Below are positions 33,354 through 41,443 of a stretch of DNA of 64,000 nucleotides, piece by piece. The first letter of the stretch is position 1. Each line of letters begins with the position of its first letter. A model generated the notes under the pieces. That model did no database searches. It had not been told where the DNA came from and saw nothing but the letters and a program-made list of their open reading frames with translations. A program made the translations under genes and the position numbers. The DNA comes from Anaerolineales bacterium (lineage in GTDB: Bacteria > Chloroflexota > Anaerolineae > Anaerolineales > RBG-16-64-43), in assembly GCA_016928575.1 (NCBI GenBank), contig JAFGKK010000037.1, forward strand, positions 1 through 64,000, given 5' to 3'.

Positions 33354-35684
33354 TTACGAGGAGTATCCCGAAAGTTCCGCTCCGTCGGACAAGCGGTATT
33401 GCGGCACCCAGGCGACGCCGAACAGATCCACGTATATGTCCTTCTTCGCGGGCCTCAGGGTTACCTCCGCGGTTTCGGCGGGCGCCGCGGCCGTCTTCTG
33501 CCGTTCAAGGTCCTGGATCTGTTTTTTAAGCGATTCAATCGTCTGCTTGGATTCCTCGACGTCGGCGGCGGCGTTTGAGGTCAGCCTGCGCTTGGTCAGC
33601 GACGTGGTCAGGCGCCGGCTGCGGCCGGTGAGCAAGCCGAAGATGGTGTCGGCCGCAGTACCCACCTCCTCGATCGTCCGCTGGGTCATCTCGGATTTAT
33701 CCTGCTGCAGTTCGAGCTCCTCTCGCTGCAGCTTCATGCGCAGGGATTCCAGCTTGCGGTCGATCGCCGCCTGAGGCCCCGAGGCTTTCGGAGGCGGAGT
33801 CACCTTGAGCGAGCTCTCGTGGTAGGCCCAATCCTGGAAATCTTTTTCCAGCGCCTTAAGCAGTTTGGCGTCGGACAGCGGCGCTTCGAGCGCGGCGAAC
33901 TCGGCGCCCGCCGCGGGGCCTTTCGGCAACACCGCTCCGTCTATCGCCGCACAGGGGAACTCCTGCCAGCGGATGACCCCCCGCGGATCGGGATGAAGGA
34001 CCAAGGCGGTCCGGGTGACGGTTTGGTCCACGCCGTACTTGCGTTCCAAAAAGCGCACCCTGGCCTGCGCAAGCAACGCCGCTCGGTAGAGGAGTTTCGC
34101 TCCGGCCGGTGCGCCGCGCCCGGCGATTTGTGCGGCCTGCTGCGGGGTCAAGGTTTGCGGCAGGAAGAATTCGCCGACCCCGTTGGGCACACGCGGGCGC
34201 TTGGATCCGGCGGGTGCGGTTGACGCCGCTGCGCTCGAAGGCGGGGCGGCGGCGGATTTCCGCCCCCGCGCAGGAGTTTTTGCCGCCGCTGCCCCGACGA
34301 GTTTATTTAGCGCAGGGATCTGGGCCCGAGTCAGCGGACCGGCCAGGTAATTCATCGCCCATCGGGTTTGAAACACCGCCGGCGCCTTGGCGTGCGTGTT
34401 GTGCAGCAGGAACACGCGCTTGCCGAGTTGGGAGATCATTTTGTCGAAGGCGGAGCGGTTCACGCCCGGCGAATCCAGCCCGTCAAGCAGGCGCTGCTTG
34501 TCCTGATCGGTCTGCAATTTACCGATGCACCAGGTGCCGGCGTTGGAGAGCGCCTTGTAGTCGATGTCGACCGGGTTTTGGGTCGCCAGCAGCAGGCCCA
34601 CGCCGAAGGCGCGCGCCTGTTTGAGCATCCGGATGATCGCCGGCTTGGCCGGGGGGTTCGCCACCGGAGGCAGGTATCCGAAGACCTCGTCGAAGTAGAT
34701 CAGGGCGCGCAATCCCGAGGCGCCCTTGCGGGTGCGCATCCACAGTTCGGCGGCGGAAAGCAGCAGGGTGACGAAGAACATCCGCTCGGTGTCGGAGAGG
34801 TGAGCGATGTAGAAAACGCTGTGGCGCGGGCGGCCGCCTTCCGCGTACAGCAGGGATTTGATATCCAGCGGCTGTCCCTCGACCCAGGTTTGGAACGACG
34901 GCGCGGCCAGAACGCTGTTAAGGCGCATGGCCAGCGCCTGGCGCTCCTTGGTCGGGAAGAAGGATTCGACATCGAACACGCCGAGTTTGGCGATCGGCGG
35001 GGTCTGGACCTGAAGGATCAGCGATTCGAAATTCAGCCCCTGCCCGCTGGACCAGGCGTTTTCCAAAATGTTGGAGAGCAGAATGTGCTCCCGCGAGCGC
35101 AGCGGATCGATCTCCGTCACCCCGACCAGGCCGAGGATCGCAGTCACCGTCCCGGAGATCTTTTCGCGCAACACTTCGCGGTTGGCCTCCCACGGCACTC
35201 CGGGGGCTTCCAGGGAGGCAAGGATGCTCACCGGCAGTCCGGATTCCGATCCGGGCGTGTAGACCGCGTATTCCACGGAGCCTTGCAGCGCCTTCATCCG
35301 CTCCGGAGGAATCCCCCATTCGGCAAGGCCCTTCCTCCAGGAGGCCGCGGCCTCAGATGCAGCCTGCGCGGCGGTCTTGCCCTCGCGCCGCGCGCCTTCG
35401 GCATCCACCCAGGGTTCGAAGTCGGCAGGTTCGAGTTCGGGAAAATGCAGCAACAAGTTCGTCAAATCCCCCTTGGGATCGATGATCAACGCCGGAATCC
35501 CGGACAGCGCGGCTTCTTCCAGGAAACCGACGCCCAGCCCGGTTTTTCCGGACCCGGTCATGCCCACGATCACGCCGTGCGTGGTAAGGTCCGACGGATC
35601 GTAGAACACGGGCTTGTCGGTGATTTTCGAGGTTTTGAGATCGAACAATTTGCCCAGGTAAAATGTATTCTCGGGAAGATTCAC
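33354..35684 (-). CDS. HerA/FtsK-like P-loop ATPase with C-terminal coiled coil
   Basis: A 776-residue ATP-binding protein of the DUF853/HerA-like group. Walker A is GMTGSGKT (41-48), with a second-strand ALIIDPKGDLTNLL. Walker B is LRALIYFDEVFGYLPP, and the sensor-type ATQNPVDIDYKALSN follows. An Ala/Pro/Lys-rich linker precedes a C-terminal region with a long heptad-rich helix pair (LESLRMKLQREELELQQDKS and ESKQTIESLKKQIQDLERQK). Such ATPases translocate DNA or work on membrane partners; the partner is not evident. It starts at GTG 35684 with GGAGG 7 nt upstream. Confidence 0.82.
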   Translation of the reverse strand: MNLPENTFYLGKLFDLKTSKITDKPVFYDPSDLTTHGVIVGMTGSGKTGLGVGFLEEAALSGIPALIIDPKGDLTNLLLHFPELEPADFEPWVDAEGARREGKTAAQAASEAAASWRKGLAEWGIPPERMKALQGSVEYAVYTPGSESGLPVSILASLEAPGVPWEANREVLREKISGTVTAILGLVGVTEIDPLRSREHILLSNILENAWSSGQGLNFESLILQVQTPPIAKLGVFDVESFFPTKERQALAMRLNSVLAAPSFQTWVEGQPLDIKSLLYAEGGRPRHSVFYIAHLSDTERMFFVTLLLSAAELWMRTRKGASGLRALIYFDEVFGYLPPVANPPAKPAIIRMLKQARAFGVGLLLATQNPVDIDYKALSNAGTWCIGKLQTDQDKQRLLDGLDSPGVNRSAFDKMISQLGKRVFLLHNTHAKAPAVFQTRWAMNYLAGPLTRAQIPALNKLVGAAAAKTPARGRKSAAAPPSSAAASTAPAGSKRPRVPNGVGEFFLPQTLTPQQAAQIAGRGAPAGAKLLYRAALLAQARVRFLERKYGVDQTVTRTALVLHPDPRGVIRWQEFPCAAIDGAVLPKGPAAGAEFAALEAPLSDAKLLKALEKDFQDWAYHESSLKVTPPPKASGPQAAIDRKLESLRMKLQREELELQQDKSEMTQRTIEEVGTAADTIFGLLTGRSRRLTTSLTKRRLTSNAAADVEESKQTIESLKKQIQDLERQKTAAAPAETAEVTLRPAKKDIYVDLFGVAWVPQYRLSDGAELSGYSS

Positions 35685-35907
35685 GATCGGCCTCCGCTGT
35701 GGAATGCCGGGCGCCCGAACAGAACCGCATCCCGGCGAGACTCTTACTATACCAAAATCACGCGTCGGCAATCGGCCCGAGCGCCGCCCCGCACCGCCGC
35801 CCCCCTCTCCGGGGATTGGGGGCGGATCGGAGGAAGCTGGCAGGATTCTGGCAACCGAAACGGAAAACGGCGGAAAGGGCGATTGTCTTGCCAAGGGCAT
35901 GAATTCG

Positions 35908-35913
35908 GATAAT
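35908..35913 (+). promoter_or_regulatory. -10-like box abutting the amidase start
   Basis: GATAAT ends 8 nt before the ATG at 35922 (an earlier in-frame ATG is at 35916). No Shine-Dalgarno is present. The likely transcription start coincides with the start codon, so a leaderless mRNA is plausible. Confidence 0.5.
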
Positions 35914-35921
35914 ATATGACC

Positions 35922-36683
35922 ATGAAGATTTCACGCAAGGCCGCCGCTTCCCGGCACAGCCGAACGCGCTTTTATTATTGGACGGTCGGTTTGGGCGCTG
36001 CGCTGGCCACGGCCTTCATCACCTTCGCCCCTTCGGCGCTTTCGCCGGATGCGATCCGGTCGTCCTTTGCCGGGGTGATCAATCCCACGCCGGGCGGATT
36101 GGGGCCGATATCGCCCTTCAAACTGCCGATCGGCATCGTCGCCGGACATTCCGGCAACGACTCCGGCGCAACCTGCGACGACGGCCTGACCGAAGTATCG
36201 ATCAACGAAGATATCGCCGTCCGGGTGAAGGCCCTGCTGGAACGGCAGGGCTACGTGGTGGATCTGCTCGAAGAATACGATTCCCGCCTTGAGGGATACA
36301 AAGCCATGGCCTTGGTGTCCCTGCACGCGGATTCATGCCAATTTATCGACGACAATGCCACCGGGTTTAAAGTCGCCGCTTCCCAAGCCGGTAGTTCGGC
36401 CGAAGCTTCGCGGACTCTGGCCGCCTGCCTGGTAAGCCGCTATGCCGCCCGCACCGGATTGAAAAACCATCCGGGCAGCGTCACCTGGGACATGACCGGC
36501 TATCACAGCTTTACCGAAGTCCACCCGGAGACGCCCGCGGCGATCATCGAGATGGGCTTCCTCTACCTGGACCGATACTTCCTGACCCAGCACGCCGACA
36601 TCGCGGCCCAGGGGATCGCCGAAGGCATCCTCTGCTTCACGCGCGGTGAATCGCCGGACGCAAGCGGGACATCCGCGCCATGA
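35922..36683 (+). CDS. N-acetylmuramoyl-L-alanine amidase (Amidase_3 type)
   Basis: Zinc-dependent cleavage of the amide bond between muramic acid and the stem peptide. A hydrophobic N-terminal segment (about residues 18-38) serves as signal or anchor. The catalytic domain has IVAGHSGNDSGATCDDGLTE (His ligand, then Glu), ALVSLHADS (second His) and AAIIEMGFL (the catalytic Glu), the Amidase_3 order. Two in-frame ATGs are possible (35916 and 35922). The second is preferred because the -10 box places the transcription start near it. The stop overlaps the next gene by 4 bp. Confidence 0.85.
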   Translation: MKISRKAAASRHSRTRFYYWTVGLGAALATAFITFAPSALSPDAIRSSFAGVINPTPGGLGPISPFKLPIGIVAGHSGNDSGATCDDGLTEVSINEDIAVRVKALLERQGYVVDLLEEYDSRLEGYKAMALVSLHADSCQFIDDNATGFKVAASQAGSSAEASRTLAACLVSRYAARTGLKNHPGSVTWDMTGYHSFTEVHPETPAAIIEMGFLYLDRYFLTQHADIAAQGIAEGILCFTRGESPDASGTSAP

Positions 36684-37801
36684 CCCAGCCCGGCTTATCC
36701 CGCTCCGATTTCACCCGGGCGCTCAGCCGCGGGATAGACGCGCTGGCGCAGGGAAAATCCGCTGAAGCGGCCGAATTCGCACTGGCCGCCGTGCGGATGG
36801 ACCCGGCGGCGGAGGAGGCTTGGCTCCTGCTGGCGGCGGCCGCCCCTCCGCAGAACAGGGCCCGCTACCTGAAGCATCTGCTGAAGCTCCATCCGCAAAG
36901 TGACAGCGCGCGGCAGGCGCTCGCCGAATTGAAGCCCCCTCTTGCCCGGTCATCCGCCGTCGGCGCGCCGAACCTTCCCTCGCCGGAAGAAATCCTGGCG
37001 CAGATCCCCCCGGCCCCGGGTTCGGGATCCGCGCCGGCCGACGGTCCGCAAGCGCCGGACAAATCCGGGGGGCCTTCGGACGGCAAGCCATCCAAAGCTC
37101 CGAACGGAAAACCCTCTGCCGGCACGTCCGGCAAGGATTCCATCGGCGGCAGAGGGATCCGCTGGACCGCCGTCCTGGTGTCGATTTCCTGCCTTCTGGC
37201 GTTTTCGGTCACGGCCTTTGCCGGCGCAGCCGCCTATGCCCAGGAAGCGCCGGTTGTGGCGCGCGTAGTCCGCGAGCAAAGCCCAATCCCTCCTTCCTTC
37301 ACGCCGTCCTTCACGCCTTCCATCACCCCTTCGTTCACGCCGACCTACACCCCCACCTTCACCCCCACGCCGACCTACACGGCGACCAACACCCTGCCGC
37401 CGACCAACACGCCGATCCCGGATGCCTACATCATTCCGGGCGCGGGCGGCGAGCGCTGGATCGACGTCGACATCTCCTCCCAATCGCTGACAGCCTACGA
37501 GGGCAGTACGCCGATCCGGACCTTCATCGTCTCGACCGGGACCGCCGCCCACCCGACCCTCCTCGGACGCTACCGGATCTACGCCAAACTGCGCTACGAC
37601 GCCATGTCCGGCCCCGGGTACTACCTGCCGAACGTGCCGTACACGATGTATTATTACCAGGGGTACGCGATCCACGGCACGTATTGGCACAACAATTTCG
37701 GCACCCCGATGAGTCACGGCTGCATCAACATGCGCACCCCGGACGCCGAATACATGTTTTATTTCTCTTCCATCGGGACCTTGGTGAACATCCATTGGTG
37801 A
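36680..37801 (+). CDS. membrane-anchored L,D-transpeptidase with cytosolic TPR-like region
   Basis: A 373-residue protein with an unusual layout. Residues 1-90 are a TPR-like helical repeat region. Residues 91-160 are low-complexity Pro/Gly/Lys. One hydrophobic helix lies at about 162-188. Residues 203-246 are a Thr/Pro stalk with repeating TPSFTPSITPSFTPTYTP. The YkuD catalytic domain covers 257-373 with HGTYWHNNFG (His332) and MSHGCINM (His346, Cys348). The helix would leave the TPR part in the cytosol and the enzyme outside, where it could crosslink peptidoglycan. Translation is coupled to the amidase (ATGA). Confidence 0.85.
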   Translation: MTQPGLSRSDFTRALSRGIDALAQGKSAEAAEFALAAVRMDPAAEEAWLLLAAAAPPQNRARYLKHLLKLHPQSDSARQALAELKPPLARSSAVGAPNLPSPEEILAQIPPAPGSGSAPADGPQAPDKSGGPSDGKPSKAPNGKPSAGTSGKDSIGGRGIRWTAVLVSISCLLAFSVTAFAGAAAYAQEAPVVARVVREQSPIPPSFTPSFTPSITPSFTPTYTPTFTPTPTYTATNTLPPTNTPIPDAYIIPGAGGERWIDVDISSQSLTAYEGSTPIRTFIVSTGTAAHPTLLGRYRIYAKLRYDAMSGPGYYLPNVPYTMYYYQGYAIHGTYWHNNFGTPMSHGCINMRTPDAEYMFYFSSIGTLVNIHW

Positions 37802-37894
37802 CCCGCGAGCTACAGCCAGGCCCCGCCTTTGATTTTTCGCCGTTCCGCCCGCCGCCGCGGCACCCGCCTGTCGCCGTGATAGAATTTCCGCCTA

Positions 37895-38521
37895 ATGGCG
37901 GGCAAAAATTCCTCCGCGCCGATCCCGGTGTTCGATTTCGGGGGCGTGTTGTTCGATTGGGATCCGCGGCATCTTTTCCGGCATTTCTTCGACGGCGATT
38001 CCGAAGGGCTGGAGCGGTTCCTGACCGAAATCGATTTCCAAAACTGGAACGCGGACTTGGACCGCGGCCGGCCGTTCGCCGAAGCGGTAGCCGAGCGGAG
38101 TTCGCGGTTCCCCCGTTACGCACATCTCATCCGGGCTTTCGATGAGCGCTGGGAGGAAACCATCAACGGGCCGACGCCCGGGATGGAGGATATCCTCCGC
38201 CGCCTGCGGCACCGGGATATCGGCCTGTATGGCTTGAGCAACTTGTCCGGGGAAAAATTCCCCCTCCTGCATCGCAGGCATCCCGAGATCACCGGGCTGT
38301 TTGCCGACATCCTGCTTTCCGGCGAGGTCGGCCTGATTAAACCGGATTCGAAAATCTTTAACCGCTTTGTAACGCTGACCGGATTGCGCCCGGAACGCCT
38401 TCTCCTCATCGACGATTCGGAGGCCAATCTTTCCGCCGCCCGGAATCTGGGATGGGACGCCGTCCGCTTCGTTTCCGCGGAACGCTTGGAGGAGGAATTC
38501 GTCAGGCGGGGCTTGCTCTGA
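37895..38521 (+). CDS. HAD superfamily hydrolase, YihX-like
   Basis: A 208-residue phosphatase-like protein. Motif I is VFDFGGVLFDWD with nucleophile Asp14, motif II is YGLSN, Lys is in GLIKPDSKIF, and motif IV is LLIDDSEANL, the subfamily IA arrangement. The DFGGV form, with Gly in place of the second Asp, is normal for YihX-type members. The substrate is probably a sugar or nucleotide phosphate. No Shine-Dalgarno; TAGAAT ends 9 nt before the ATG, suggesting a leaderless mRNA. Confidence 0.88.
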   Translation: MAGKNSSAPIPVFDFGGVLFDWDPRHLFRHFFDGDSEGLERFLTEIDFQNWNADLDRGRPFAEAVAERSSRFPRYAHLIRAFDERWEETINGPTPGMEDILRRLRHRDIGLYGLSNLSGEKFPLLHRRHPEITGLFADILLSGEVGLIKPDSKIFNRFVTLTGLRPERLLLIDDSEANLSAARNLGWDAVRFVSAERLEEEFVRRGLL

Positions 38522-38556
38522 CGTTCCGTTAATCGGAGGTATGATATTCTTTGGCC

Positions 38557-38982
38557 ATGGCGGCCGAACCGTTGTTTTTGGGCTTGGTTTTTTCCGAGGA
38601 TGAAATACCCCTGACCGCGGCGCAGGTGGGCGGCGAACCTTTCTACGTCCTCAACGATGCCGGATTCCTGCGCCACATCCGCGCCCGCGACGTGGACGAA
38701 GCCGTCCTGCGCTGGCTGTGGGAGCAGATCCGCGGCCACGAAAAGGAGTTGGCCGAGCAGGCGGCGCGCATGACGGGGCAGGAGGACATTTTTTCGCGGG
38801 CGGCCCTTCAGAGCGCCCTGGCCCACCCGGAAACCCATGTCGAGGAAATCTTCCGCCACGGGTTGCCGGAAAGCACGCGGATGTGGATGGGGATGATGGG
38901 TTTCCGGGCGGTCGTCAATGTGCGCGGGGAATTGCTGCGGGTGGATCAGCCGGCGCGCGCCCCCGAGGAGGGCGAAGGATGA
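38557..38982 (+). CDS. conserved-looking protein of unknown function
   Basis: A 141-residue soluble protein that I do not recognise. It has a hydrophobic first strand (PLFLGLVFSE), a helical middle rich in Glu, Arg and Ala (AVLRWLWEQIRGHEKELAEQ), and a C-terminal part with MWMGMMGFRAVVNVRGELLRV. Upstream, TATGAT ends 11 nt before the ATG, and GGAGG lies too far away (18 nt) to be a normal ribosome site. A TTG two codons earlier is an alternative start. A thioredoxin-TPR gene follows at 35 bp. Confidence 0.6.
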   Translation: MAAEPLFLGLVFSEDEIPLTAAQVGGEPFYVLNDAGFLRHIRARDVDEAVLRWLWEQIRGHEKELAEQAARMTGQEDIFSRAALQSALAHPETHVEEIFRHGLPESTRMWMGMMGFRAVVNVRGELLRVDQPARAPEEGEG

Positions 38983-39016
38983 CCGCCGAGGGCCGTCCGA
39001 CCGAAGAGGTAGAACG

Positions 39017-39844
39017 ATGAATGCGGATATTCTCGAAGTGGCGGAAATCGATTTCGACCAGGAAGTCGTCCGGTATTCAATGTCCACGCCGGTGGTGGTG
39101 GATTTCTGGGCGCCCTGGTGCGCCCCCTGCCGGATGCTCGGTCCGATGTTGGAGCGGTTGGCGGCCGAGGCGGCGGGAACCTTCCGGCTGGCGAAGGTCA
39201 ACATCGACGAGAATCCCGGACTCTCGGCCCGCTTCGGCGTACAAAGCATCCCGATGCTGAAAACCTTCCGCGATGGGAAGGTGCTATCCACTTTGGTGGG
39301 CGCCCGTCCGGAGGGCGAGATTCGCAAATTCCTGCGCGAGTTGGCGCCCGGACCGGCCGAGCAGACTCTGGCCGAGGCGCAGGGATTGCTTACCGCACGC
39401 CGTTGGGGCGATTCCGAGCAGGCCGCCCGCCGCGCGCTGGAGTTGGAGGCGGGCAACAGCGCCGCGGCACTTGTTTTGGTTAAAGCGATGCTGCGCCAGG
39501 GAAAAGGCTCCGCCGCCCTGGAGACTCTCGACCGCTTCCCGGCGGGCGCCGAATCCGGCGCAGCGGAGAGGCTCCGGCCGCTGGCTTCTCTTCTGGCCGA
39601 GGCGGATTCCAGCGCCGATTCTCCGGCCGATGCCATGGAAGCCGGCTACCTGCAGGCCGCCCGGCTCCTGGCGCGGGGCAATTACCCCGCGGCGCTCGAC
39701 GGTTTGTTGGAGCTCCTGCGTGCGGATAAGCGCTACCGCAACGACGAGGCGCGGAAGGTTTTCGTCGCCGCGTTGGAAATGCTCGGCGAAGACGATCCGC
39801 TCACGCGGCCCTACCGCGACGAATTGGCGTCGGTCCTCTTTTAA
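39017..39844 (+). CDS. thioredoxin-TPR protein (CnoX/YbbN-like)
   Basis: A 275-residue protein. Residues 1-105 are a thioredoxin domain with active site WCAPC (Cys35, Cys38) and the cis-Pro loop SIPMLKTF. Residues about 115-275 are TPR-like helical repeats (LLTARRWGDSEQAARRALEL, LLARGNYPAALDGLLELLRA). CnoX-type proteins hold unfolding proteins and protect cysteines under oxidative stress, working with DnaK or GroEL. Keeping both active-site Cys means redox activity is likely. AGAGGT precedes the ATG. A strong terminator follows. Confidence 0.88.
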   Translation: MNADILEVAEIDFDQEVVRYSMSTPVVVDFWAPWCAPCRMLGPMLERLAAEAAGTFRLAKVNIDENPGLSARFGVQSIPMLKTFRDGKVLSTLVGARPEGEIRKFLRELAPGPAEQTLAEAQGLLTARRWGDSEQAARRALELEAGNSAAALVLVKAMLRQGKGSAALETLDRFPAGAESGAAERLRPLASLLAEADSSADSPADAMEAGYLQAARLLARGNYPAALDGLLELLRADKRYRNDEARKVFVAALEMLGEDDPLTRPYRDELASVLF

Positions 39845-39880
39845 AACCGCGCATTTCCGCATTGTTGCACCGGCCAATCC

Positions 39881-39909
39881 AAAAAGGCGGACGAACCGTC
39901 CGCCTTTTT
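39881..39909. terminator. bidirectional Rho-independent terminator
   Basis: A 13-bp perfect stem (AAAAAGGCGGACG and complement) with a 3-nt loop; A-run on one side and T-run on the other. It serves the convergent thioredoxin and lipoprotein genes. Confidence 0.92.
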
Positions 39910-39935
39910 AGGTTAATCGGTTTCCGGCGCGAACC

Positions 39936-41195
39936 TCAGCGTCCGATGATCTGGAGAGTCCCCCACAGCATGGGGTTCGACGGGGTGACCCGCCGCGGCG
40001 CGGACGAAATCATTCCATCCAACTGCGTGGTTCCATAATGATCGTTGTCGGTCACCGAGACGGCGAACCCGTAGGATTCGCCGCCCGTCGGCGCAACCCC
40101 GAACAGCAGCCAGGGGATCCGGGCTTCGAGAATCCATCCCTTCGGGCCGGACGCCGGAGTCAGGCTGGCTGAGATTTTAAAAATCTGGCCGCCCTTCCTC
40201 CCGGTTGGATACCACAAGTACGCCGACGGGCCTTGGAGGCTGGGGTCCTGCAGGTAGCCCGGGGAAATCCCCAATTGAAAGTCGTCCGAACTCATGCCGA
40301 TATCGCAGAAATCGCCCCCCAGATTCGCGTCCAGCAGAATTTCCAGGCTGTCGCCCTTGAAGAGATTGGCGCCACCGCTGGTCTCCTGGACGACCTCGCC
40401 GTCCGACACCTTCACGGCGATGTACATGTAGGAGTTGTCCCAGCGCAAACCGAACCTGGCCTTGTTCTCCGTGTTGCCGGACACGACGGCCGAAATTGAA
40501 AAGGAGAGAGGATCCTCCCAATCCTCGAGTTTGCCGTCGATGACCGGAGGGTAGACGGCGTAGACCGCCTGCACCGGTTCTCCGTTTTCGTCCGGACGCT
40601 GATTCTGACCTTCGCACGGCGAGGACCCGGCGACTTGGATCTTCACGCCCAAGGCCGTCTCGCCCTCCGGCTCCACGCCGAAGCGCACACCCTGGGGCGT
40701 CTGAATTTTCCAAAAGCCCTGATATTCGCCTTCCAGGGACGGCGCGACAAGATTAACCGCAAATACGTAGACTGCGCCGGCGGGGACGCTGGCGGTCAGC
40801 GGGACGGTTTGGGGCCCGTCCATCCTGTCGCCGTGGTCGAATACCAAAGAGTATCCCTTCCCCCACTGGCAGGTGCCGATGTTCTTGATCGTCCAGGTCT
40901 GCATGAAGGCCGTCCCCGGGGCAACTTTGGTCATGTCGGGTATCGAACTGCCGACGAGTTGGCCGAGGTTGGTGCAGTCGGGGGCGGTGGGGGAAATCGT
41001 CGCGGTGAATTGCGGCGTTCCCGCCGGATCGGTCCCCTTCGGTTTCGCGGTCGGCACTTCGAAGAGTTTCGACATGGTCCAGTTGGGGGTGGGAAACTGG
41101 AACGGGGTCGGCGTGGACGGCAGCAGATCGCATGCCGAGAGCATAACCGCCAGCGCGCCCGCCGCTCCGATGTGGAGCCAGGTTTTTTTTCGCAT
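39936..41195 (-). CDS. lipoprotein with NBR1-Ig-like and CBM9/DOMON-like domains (paralog 1)
   Basis: A 419-residue exported lipoprotein. Signal peptide and lipobox VMLSAC (Cys22); short Thr/Pro stalk with TPTPFQFPTPN. About residues 70-175 form an NBR1-like Ig domain (TWTIKNIGTCQWGKGYSLVF, then WKIQTPQGVRFG). About 205-419 form a carbohydrate-binding-9/DOMON-like sandwich (PVIDGKLEDWEDP, LRWDNSYMYIAVKVSD, GDSLEILLD, WILEARIPW). It may bind polysaccharide at the cell surface. The start at 41195 has GGGAGG upstream. A closely related gene lies 248 bp upstream at 41444. Confidence 0.8.
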   Translation of the reverse strand: MRKKTWLHIGAAGALAVMLSACDLLPSTPTPFQFPTPNWTMSKLFEVPTAKPKGTDPAGTPQFTATISPTAPDCTNLGQLVGSSIPDMTKVAPGTAFMQTWTIKNIGTCQWGKGYSLVFDHGDRMDGPQTVPLTASVPAGAVYVFAVNLVAPSLEGEYQGFWKIQTPQGVRFGVEPEGETALGVKIQVAGSSPCEGQNQRPDENGEPVQAVYAVYPPVIDGKLEDWEDPLSFSISAVVSGNTENKARFGLRWDNSYMYIAVKVSDGEVVQETSGGANLFKGDSLEILLDANLGGDFCDIGMSSDDFQLGISPGYLQDPSLQGPSAYLWYPTGRKGGQIFKISASLTPASGPKGWILEARIPWLLFGVAPTGGESYGFAVSVTDNDHYGTTQLDGMISSAPRRVTPSNPMLWGTLQIIGR

Positions 41196-41393
41196 TAACG
41201 CCTCCCTTGAAGCATCCCAGCCGTTCGGGCTCAGGATAAGGAGTATAAGCCGCGACAGCGGCGAGTCGTTCCCAACCAAGTATAACGCCTCTCCCCGGAC
41301 CTCACCCCGGGCCGCCGGCCGCCGGGCGGATCGAGACGGGGAAGTCTTCCCGCGGCGTCCCTTTTTGCGTCCATCCCGCGGCCCTTCCGGGAG

Positions 41394-41422
41394 AAAAAAA
41401 GAGGCGGACCGGAGTCCGCCTC
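41394..41422 (-). terminator. Rho-independent terminator
   Basis: On the minus strand, a 9-bp stem GAGGCGGAC/GTCCGCCTC with a 4-nt loop is followed by seven T. It ends the paralog-2 gene, so the two paralogs are transcribed separately. Confidence 0.88.
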
Positions 41423-41443
41423 AGGCTGAGACGCGCCGATGGA

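Noticed and set aside
37300-37430. Direct DNA repeats in the transpeptidase gene
   Set aside because: They encode the Thr/Pro stalk in frame and are explained by the protein.
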